Below, piece after piece: positions 54,604 through 59,345 of a DNA stretch of 59,345 bases. Every line of letters starts with the position of its first letter. The first letter of the stretch is position 1. The notes below the pieces were generated by a model. The model worked only from the letters and a program-made list of their open reading frames with translations, made no database searches and had not been told where the DNA came from. Both the position numbers and the translations under genes were made by a program. Source of the stretch: an uncultured Odoribacter sp. GTDB taxonomy: Bacteria > Bacteroidota > Bacteroidia > Bacteroidales > Marinifilaceae. The stretch spans positions 1 to 59,345 of the forward strand of contig CALUKE010000014.1 of assembly GCA_944321165.1 (NCBI GenBank), in the 5' to 3' direction.

Positions 54604-54915
54604 TTAAGCCTGAATAGCTTCAATCTGAATTTGAGTCAGATATTGACGGTGTCCTCTCTTTCTTTCGAAAGTTTTTCTTCTTCTTTTCTTGAATATGATC
54701 ACTTTTTCGCCTTTCAGGTGACTCAGTACTTTAGCGGTTACTTTGGCTCCTTCTACTTTCGGAGTTCCGATTTTGATCTCTCCTTCGTTTTCTACCAACA
54801 AAACCTGATCAAATTCTACTTGTGTACCTTCTTCTGCAGCAAGTCTGTGAACATACACTTTACGATCTTTTTCAACTTTAAATTGCTGTCCTGCAATCTC
54901 AACAATAGCGTACAT
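54604..54915 (-). CDS. rplU: 50S ribosomal protein bL21
   Basis: Binds 23S rRNA in the large subunit. Start MYAIVEIAGQQFKVEKDRKVYVHRL and the C-terminal KRRRKTFERKRGHRQYLT signature are typical. It has 103 residues. It is transcribed with rpmA from a well-formed -33/-7 promoter at 54992-55022; the roughly 70-base leader contains GC-rich complementary segments (around 54940-54970) that could serve autoregulation, but no structure is assigned. Confidence 0.97.
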   Translation of the reverse strand: MYAIVEIAGQQFKVEKDRKVYVHRLAAEEGTQVEFDQVLLVENEGEIKIGTPKVEGAKVTAKVLSHLKGEKVIIFKKRRRKTFERKRGHRQYLTQIQIEAIQA

Positions 54916-54991
54916 TTTTACTGTTTTTAATGTTAATACCCGGGGTGGGATTGCTCCGCTTATCAGACCCCTTTGGTGAATTTTCGGACTG

Positions 54992-55022
54992 CAAAGATAA
55001 TGCTTATTTTCAGTGAAACAAA
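54992..55022 (-). promoter_or_regulatory. Promoter of rplU-rpmA
   Basis: On the minus strand TTTG (55019-55022), a 19-base spacer, then TATCTTTG (54992-54999): the full Bacteroidota -33/-7 arrangement, about 80 bases before rplU. Confidence 0.75.
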
Positions 55023-55086
55023 TATCTGGTAGAAAAAAATAGAAAAAGAAACAGGTTTTTGTGGTGAATATTTTGAAATGAAAATT

Positions 55087-55116
55087 TTTGTAAAAAAGAG
55101 TGATTGCTTATTTTTG
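55087..55116 (+). promoter_or_regulatory. Promoter of the sigma/protease operon
   Basis: TTTG (55087-55090), an 18-base spacer, then TATTTTTG (55109-55116). It lies 48 bases before the sigma gene. Its vegetative type suggests basal expression, not pure autoregulation. Confidence 0.65.
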
Positions 55117-55164
55117 CATAATCAATGGATGTATAAATAATAAAGGGGAGAAACCTTCCTGAAT

Positions 55165-55734
55165 ATGAAAGAAAAGGGATATGTTCAGATGGCTGATGCG
55201 GAATTGGTAGCGCGATTGCTGGCCAATGACGAAGGGGTTATCCGTTATCTTTTTTTTGACAGGTGTACTCCCATATTCGATTATATTCTTCACCGTTTTT
55301 ATCCCTGTCAGTTGAGAAAAGAGGAGTTGATCAGCGAATTGTATTTGTATTTGCGGGCTGACGATTGGTATAAGTTGCGTCGCTTTGATTTCCGAAGTCG
55401 TCTTACAACCTGGCTGGCGGTGGTGGCAGTTCGTTTTTTCCAAAAAAAACAAAAGGGAATGATGGATTTTGCCTGTCAAAGGCCTCTAATGGAAGGAGAG
55501 AAAAGCTTTGAACCGTGGGAGAAATCGATCAGCAAACTGGATGTCTGGACTGCTGTCCGTAAAATGAAGAATGAGCGTTATCGGCGGGTGGTGATCGATT
55601 TGGAGTTGAATGATCGGGAACCGAAGGTGTTGGCGCAGGAAATGAATGTTACGATAGACAATTTGTACAATATTCGGCATCGGGCTCTTCAGCAGTTGAT
55701 GACCATCATGAGAGAGGAGGAACATTATGTTTGA
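55165..55734 (+). CDS. ECF-like RNA polymerase sigma factor
   Basis: A 189-residue sigma factor. Region 2 is partly degenerate (CTPIFDYILHRFYPCQLRKEELISELYLYLR, then FDFRSRLTTWLAVVAVRFFQ), and region 4 reads RRVVIDLELNDREPKVLAQEMNVTIDNLYNIRHRALQQL. It differs clearly from the FecI-like factor at 45065. Its last codons overlap the start of the next gene by 8 bases, typical of a sigma/anti-sigma pair. It probably directs its own operon or a stress regulon; the target promoters are unknown. Confidence 0.88.
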   Translation: MKEKGYVQMADAELVARLLANDEGVIRYLFFDRCTPIFDYILHRFYPCQLRKEELISELYLYLRADDWYKLRRFDFRSRLTTWLAVVAVRFFQKKQKGMMDFACQRPLMEGEKSFEPWEKSISKLDVWTAVRKMKNERYRRVVIDLELNDREPKVLAQEMNVTIDNLYNIRHRALQQLMTIMREEEHYV

Positions 55735-56389
55735 CGGTTCGGAAACCTTATCGGATGAATTGTTGGCCGCGTATATCGATGGAAATACTACGGGAGAGGA
55801 GAATCTGGCTGTGTTGGGTGTACTGCGGCATTCCGAATCGGATCGGGAAGCCCTGGAGGTAGTCTGCAACAGTCTGGATATTCCGGCCTGTTTTGCCGCG
55901 TCTTCCGATTCCTCGGGAAATTTGTGCGTTGTTCGTTCGGAGCGCTATTTATTGGAAAAAAGGGGATTCCCGGAAACGGAAGAGCGGTTGGTGGAAATCG
56001 CCATGGCCCATCATTGGTATGATCGGGAAAAGGGAACTCCCTTGAAGTTTGTCGGAAAATTGTTGGAGTATTTCGGTTTGGAAGTGGAACGGCGATTCTG
56101 TGGCGGAATGGAGGATCTGCTTGCTAAGTTGAAGGCCGGATGTGGAATCATCGCCTGCGTCGATGGCGGAGAGTTGACCGGTGATATCGAGCAGGAGAAA
56201 TATGAGGACCGGTGGATCGGAGAGATCCCGGATCATGTCGTGGTTATCCGGGGAATCGATGTGGAGGAGAAAATACCCCGGGTGGTTCTGTATGACGCTG
56301 CGGAAGACAACCATGAACGTATTTGTTCTTTGGAGCGGTTTATCGATAGTTGGAAAGATTCGAAATATTATATGATAAGTATTAAATAA
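55727..56389 (+). CDS. Anti-sigma-like domain fused to a C39-like cysteine protease
   Basis: A 220-residue soluble protein in two parts. Residues 1-50 (SDELLAAYIDGNTTGEENLAV...ESDREALE) look like the cytoplasmic helical domain of anti-sigma factors, without the zinc-binding Cys/His. Residues 60-220 resemble C39-like papain-fold peptidases: Cys67 in GNLCVVRSERYLL, the GTPLKFVGKLLEYFGL segment, His170 in IPDHVVVIRGID and Asp190 in VVLYDAAEDN, a plausible catalytic triad. No membrane helix or signal peptide is present. The start overlaps the sigma gene by 8 bases. A protease acting on, or controlled with, the sigma factor is my inference; no such system is known to me. Confidence 0.7.
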   Translation: MFDGSETLSDELLAAYIDGNTTGEENLAVLGVLRHSESDREALEVVCNSLDIPACFAASSDSSGNLCVVRSERYLLEKRGFPETEERLVEIAMAHHWYDREKGTPLKFVGKLLEYFGLEVERRFCGGMEDLLAKLKAGCGIIACVDGGELTGDIEQEKYEDRWIGEIPDHVVVIRGIDVEEKIPRVVLYDAAEDNHERICSLERFIDSWKDSKYYMISIK

Positions 56390-56400
56390 GAAAAGAAAAC

Positions 56401-57282
56401 ATGATACGACCTGCTGATTATATTCATCCGGAAGATGAGGCTGCCAGACGGAATATGGAAGCAATTCCCGGTTTTGCTGCGGCGATGAAAATTTTTATGC
56501 GTTATTATGACGAGCAACTCATGCACGGGCTGAGCATGGCCAATAAAATTCGTTTGTCTCCGACCCAGTTGCCGGATATTTATCAGAAATTGCCGCCGAT
56601 TTGTCAACGCCTGTCGATTGATGAACCGGAGTTTTATCTGGAAATGGATCCCTATCCCAATGCCTATGCGATGGGGGATACCCGGACGATGGTTACTGTT
56701 ACGTCGGGGCTGTTGGAATATTTGAACGATGAAGAGGTATCATCGGTACTGGCACATGAATGCGGACACATTGCCTGTCGGCATATGCTTTATCATTCTT
56801 TGGCGACTCTTTTGTTGCAGCAGATCAATCGGCTGGGGATTTTGGGAAATGCGATCAAGCCGGTTTTCTGGGCTTTGCAGTATTGGAGCCGTCGGAGCGA
56901 ATTGTCGGCGGACCGGGCCGGAGCGGTGGCTTTGGGGAGTGTGAAGAAGGTGGTGGAAGTGCAGCTGCGTTTGGCTGGAGGCCCCCGGAAGATTACCCAG
57001 GATGTCAATATAGAGGAATTTGTGAAACAGGCGGATTATTACGACACTTTGCAGGAGAGTACCTGGGATAAATTTCTGCAGAATTATGCGATTTTGGAAT
57101 CTTCCCATCCTTATACCGCTATTCGGGTGCGTGAAATATTGAAATGGGAAAAAACGGAGCAATACCAGCGGATTTTGCAGCGGATTCGACTGGAAGACGA
57201 GGGGATTGTTTGCCCCGGTTGCGGAAAGAAAGTGGATCGGGCATGGATGTATTGTAAATATTGTGGTTATAAATTAAAATAA
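56401..57282 (+). CDS. M48-family zinc metalloprotease with C-terminal zinc ribbon
   Basis: A 293-residue protease. The M48 core has the HEXXH motif HECGH (His119, Glu120, His123) and the third ligand Glu in RRSELSADRAG (near 166). A hydrophobic stretch (LLLQQINRLGILGNAIKPVFWAL) follows the active site, so membrane association is possible. The C terminus is a zinc ribbon (CPGCGKKVDRAWMYCKYCGYKLK). No signal peptide is seen, so the protease and ribbon are probably cytoplasmic. It lies 11 bases after the C39-like gene. Substrates may be cytosolic or membrane-bound; unknown. Confidence 0.9.
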   Translation: MIRPADYIHPEDEAARRNMEAIPGFAAAMKIFMRYYDEQLMHGLSMANKIRLSPTQLPDIYQKLPPICQRLSIDEPEFYLEMDPYPNAYAMGDTRTMVTVTSGLLEYLNDEEVSSVLAHECGHIACRHMLYHSLATLLLQQINRLGILGNAIKPVFWALQYWSRRSELSADRAGAVALGSVKKVVEVQLRLAGGPRKITQDVNIEEFVKQADYYDTLQESTWDKFLQNYAILESSHPYTAIRVREILKWEKTEQYQRILQRIRLEDEGIVCPGCGKKVDRAWMYCKYCGYKLK

Positions 57283-57289
57283 GAAGGAT

Positions 57290-57553
57290 ATGTTGTTTGA
57301 TAAGGAAGGTATCTTGAATATCGATGAATTGGTCTGCCAACGGCCGACTTTTAAAAAGATTATGGAAGATCAGATGGTTTCGGACGAAGAGTTGTCTGCT
57401 CAGGCGGACCTGGTGATTGCTTCGCTGAAAAAACTGGAGCGGATGTTGTCAGCGGAGGAATTGACGGAAGTGGAAAACCTGCTGGCCGAAATGAGTGTGC
57501 TGTATGCCGTGCATCAGTACAAGGAAATACAGGAGTTGCAACTTATTAAATAG
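57290..57553 (+). CDS. Small uncharacterised helical protein
   Basis: An 87-residue acidic protein, probably a helical hairpin or coiled coil (DQMVSDEELSAQADLVIASLKKLERML, then ELTEVENLLAEMSVLYAVHQYKE). No motif or family recognised. It lies 7 bases after the M48 gene and 7 bases before the zinc-ribbon gene, so it belongs to the operon and may be a small adaptor of the protease. Confidence 0.7.
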   Translation: MLFDKEGILNIDELVCQRPTFKKIMEDQMVSDEELSAQADLVIASLKKLERMLSAEELTEVENLLAEMSVLYAVHQYKEIQELQLIK

Positions 57554-57560
57554 GAATCTT

Positions 57561-58070
57561 ATGGGAACTTTCAAATCGAGTAAAGTGTTTTTGGCATCGC
57601 CGGAGGTAATTCCGGCCATTGTGAAAGATATAGTAAAAATTTTTACGGAAGAAGGCTTTCAGGTTCAGTCGCAGGAGCTGGTCAGTGGCGGATACGATAT
57701 CTCCATCACGAAAGGGAATATGTTCAAGGCTGTGTTGGGAATGAAGACGGCGTTGAAAGTGCACGTTTATCCGGTGACTGAAAATATCCGGATCGATGCC
57801 GGGGTTGGAATTTTCGGTCAGCAGGTGGTGCCGACGCTGATCTCCATGTTTTTGTTTTGGCCGGTATTGATTACGCAGATTTCCGGAATGATTTCTCAGG
57901 CCAAAATGGATGACAGAGTGATGGAAATTGCGGCGGATACCATTGCGCGGGAAGCGATGCGCTTTAATAATAATTCCTCTTCGTCTGCGGGTGGAAAATT
58001 CTGTACGCAATGCGGCAGGTCTTTGCCCGGCGATGCCTTGTTTTGCAGTGGCTGCGGGGCGAAATTATAG
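57561..58070 (+). CDS. Zinc-ribbon protein with central hydrophobic segment
   Basis: A 169-residue protein. Residues 1-85 form an alpha/beta domain (FKSSKVFLASPEVIPAIVKDI, ELVSGGYDISITKGNMFKAVLGM). A hydrophobic segment follows (IFGQQVVPTLISMFLFWPVLITQI, about 88-111), and the C terminus is a zinc ribbon (FCTQCGRSLPGDALFCSGCGAKL) like that of the M48 protein. The ATG at 57561 is chosen; the open frame further up overlaps the previous gene. The matching ribbons suggest the two proteins act on the same partner. Function unknown. Confidence 0.75.
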   Translation: MGTFKSSKVFLASPEVIPAIVKDIVKIFTEEGFQVQSQELVSGGYDISITKGNMFKAVLGMKTALKVHVYPVTENIRIDAGVGIFGQQVVPTLISMFLFWPVLITQISGMISQAKMDDRVMEIAADTIAREAMRFNNNSSSSAGGKFCTQCGRSLPGDALFCSGCGAKL

Positions 58071-58100
58071 GAATGACAGCTGTCGCAAAATAGTCTGTTT

Positions 58101-59345
58101 ATGGAGGTCTGGTATATAGAACTTTTGTATTTTCTGGGATTTGTTGTGGTATTGGCTTTGTGTTGTTGGTGGTTGGTGAAAGATAAACGATCGTTTTATA
58201 AATTCCGGAATTGGGGTTTGATTCCCTTGACGGCAATCGGCGGCTTTGTCATTTATTGCATCGGGTATTGGGATGCCGGTACGAAAGAATCGTTGATCAC
58301 CTTGGTGGTCCGTTCTTTCCTGTCAACCTTTCACATGTTCTTTCTGCATTCCGATTTGTTGGAGGTGAGACATGAGATGCACGATGAAAAAGTGTATATG
58401 TTGCTGTTTTCCGTTATTCACTTTGCGGCTTTTTTAGTCAGTTTTTTAGTCGTATTGCAACTTTTTGGCAAGCAGGTCCTTTCCTGGATCAAGTTGAAGT
58501 GTTCGAATCCGAAAGAAAGTTATGTTTTTTTCGATTTGAACGAGGCGGCTGTAAGTCTGGCGGAGGATTTGCTTCGAAACGATCCGAAGCGCTTCGTTCT
58601 GTTCATAGACAAAAACGTAAAGCACAAATTGAATGGAGGAACAAAAGCGAATATGGCTTTGCCGCGACTTCGGGACAAAGAGTCTTTGTTCGAGAAAATC
58701 AGTAAGACAGAGGCTGTTTTTTTGAAAAAAGATTTTTCGGAAGAGGTGGCTTTTGACGAATTGAAGGTCTCCGGATGGGTGGACCGATCGTCGTGCCGCA
58801 TGTTTTTCCTTTCTGACAATGAGGATTACAATATCCAGATGTCTCTGAAAGTTATTCAGGAGATAAGACGTTTGAAACTGGTACCACGGGAGTTGAATCT
58901 GTACGTGAATGCAGATCAGGAAGAACTGGTCGAGTTGTTTGCAGAAAACATCGGTGAGTTGAACGTGGACGTGCATATCCTGAATCGGGCCAAATTGGCG
59001 GCTTTGGAGTTGATTACGGATCATCCTCCGGTTGATGTATTGGATATTGATACCACCCAAGCGCTTGCCCTTTCCGATTTCAATCTGATGGTTGTCGGTT
59101 TCGGAAAGATGGGACAGGCGGCTCTGAGCATGCTGATCGAGCATGGGCAGTTTGTGGGATCTCATTTTCAGGCGACCGTCATAGACAAAGAGATGGACGG
59201 CAAAGCCGGTTTTTTTCAATATAATTATCCCGGATTGAAAAATTATTCCATCGAATATCAGGAAGCAGCCGTAAACAGCACCCGCTTTTTTGAATTGTTA
59301 CAGGAAAAACTGGAGGGACTGAATTATATGGTGGTGGCACTGGGG
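58101..59345 (+). CDS. Membrane-anchored Rossmann-fold protein (TrkA-like), 3' end outside window
   Basis: A gene open from ATG 58101 to the window end, at least 415 codons without a stop. The N terminus has three or four membrane helices (about 5-25, 38-57, 62-82 and 98-123: ELLYFLGFVVVLALCCWWLV; VIHFAAFLVSFLVVLQLF). After a cytoplasmic linker comes a Rossmann nucleotide-binding motif, LMVVGFGKMGQAALSMLIEHG (about 330-350), then ATVIDKEMDGKAG. This resembles NAD-binding TrkA_N/RCK-like domains on membrane proteins. The linker (about 130-325) has a second alpha/beta fold (YVFFDLNEAAVSLAEDLL). Possibly the last gene of the sigma/protease operon, or an independent gene. Confidence 0.75.
   Translation, partial: MEVWYIELLYFLGFVVVLALCCWWLVKDKRSFYKFRNWGLIPLTAIGGFVIYCIGYWDAGTKESLITLVVRSFLSTFHMFFLHSDLLEVRHEMHDEKVYMLLFSVIHFAAFLVSFLVVLQLFGKQVLSWIKLKCSNPKESYVFFDLNEAAVSLAEDLLRNDPKRFVLFIDKNVKHKLNGGTKANMALPRLRDKESLFEKISKTEAVFLKKDFSEEVAFDELKVSGWVDRSSCRMFFLSDNEDYNIQMSLKVIQEIRRLKLVPRELNLYVNADQEELVELFAENIGELNVDVHILNRAKLAALELITDHPPVDVLDIDTTQALALSDFNLMVVGFGKMGQAALSMLIEHGQFVGSHFQATVIDKEMDGKAGFFQYNYPGLKNYSIEYQEAAVNSTRFFELLQEKLEGLNYMVVALG

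Noticed and set aside
58495..58515. tRNA-like GTTCGAATCC
   Set aside because: Lies inside a long coding frame and no acceptor stem or cloverleaf can be formed.

Overview
The window comes from a Bacteroidota genome, almost certainly order Bacteroidales. It has a SusC/SusD pair preceded by FecR and an ECF sigma factor, the long Bacteroidales-type urocanate hydratase, DUF2027-Smr, DUF4286 and DUF4843 proteins, and many TAnnTTTG (-7) promoter boxes, with almost no Shine-Dalgarno sequences. A family-level guess (Odoribacteraceae-like) is only an impression. No rRNA or tRNA genes and no transposase gene were seen.

Layout. (1) 1-4768: a truncated AcrB-type RND pump gene and its periplasmic adaptor, divergent from a LytS/LytTR two-component system; the shared intergenic region carries a direct repeat that looks like a LytTR operator. 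(2) 4770-18322: mostly housekeeping genes: DUF2027-Smr protein, NifX-like protein, hutU, an uncharacterised Cys-cluster protein, folC, rex, the thrS-infC-rpmI-rplT operon, a Gfo/Idh/MocA oxidoreductase, dapB and lepB. (3) 18439-33840: a defence-like island, visibly AT-richer from about 21.6 kb on. It holds a DUF4062/STAND-like protein with a small helical partner, then a complete type I-B CRISPR-Cas locus (cas6-cas8b-cas7-cas5-cas3-cas4-cas1-cas2) and a CRISPR array of 39 repeats and 38 spacers on the + strand. The array is followed by a potential structured RNA, a strong terminator and an isolated decayed repeat. (4) 34062-35396: phoH (PIN-PhoH). (5) 35443-45622, minus strand: ECF sigma, FecR, SusC, SusD, DUF4843, PKD-like lipoprotein and thioredoxin-like protein, a TonB-dependent uptake locus without any glycan-degrading enzyme. 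(6) 46363-51836, minus strand: a heterodisulfide-reductase-like Fe-S/flavin operon with a membrane DsrMK-like fusion. (7) 51970-54915, minus strand: ruvC, DUF4286, serS, rpmA and rplU. (8) 55165-59345: an operon of a sigma factor, an anti-sigma-like/C39-like cysteine protease fusion, a zinc-ribbon M48 metalloprotease, two small proteins and a membrane-anchored Rossmann protein cut by the window end.

How the genes work together. The I-B locus has every gene needed for adaptation (cas4-cas1-cas2), crRNA maturation (cas6), interference (cas8b-cas7-cas5) and target destruction (cas3). Its promoter is flanked by two copies of a perfect 8-bp palindrome. Two spacers are diverged versions of one another and decode to the same short peptide in one frame, so they probably sample one phage gene family. 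The Hdr-like operon should pass electrons between a soluble flavin/Fe-S module and the membrane quinone pool. The sigma/C39/M48 operon looks like a cytoplasmic stress system in which the anti-sigma may itself be a protease; it and the DUF4062 pair are the best candidates here for undescribed systems.
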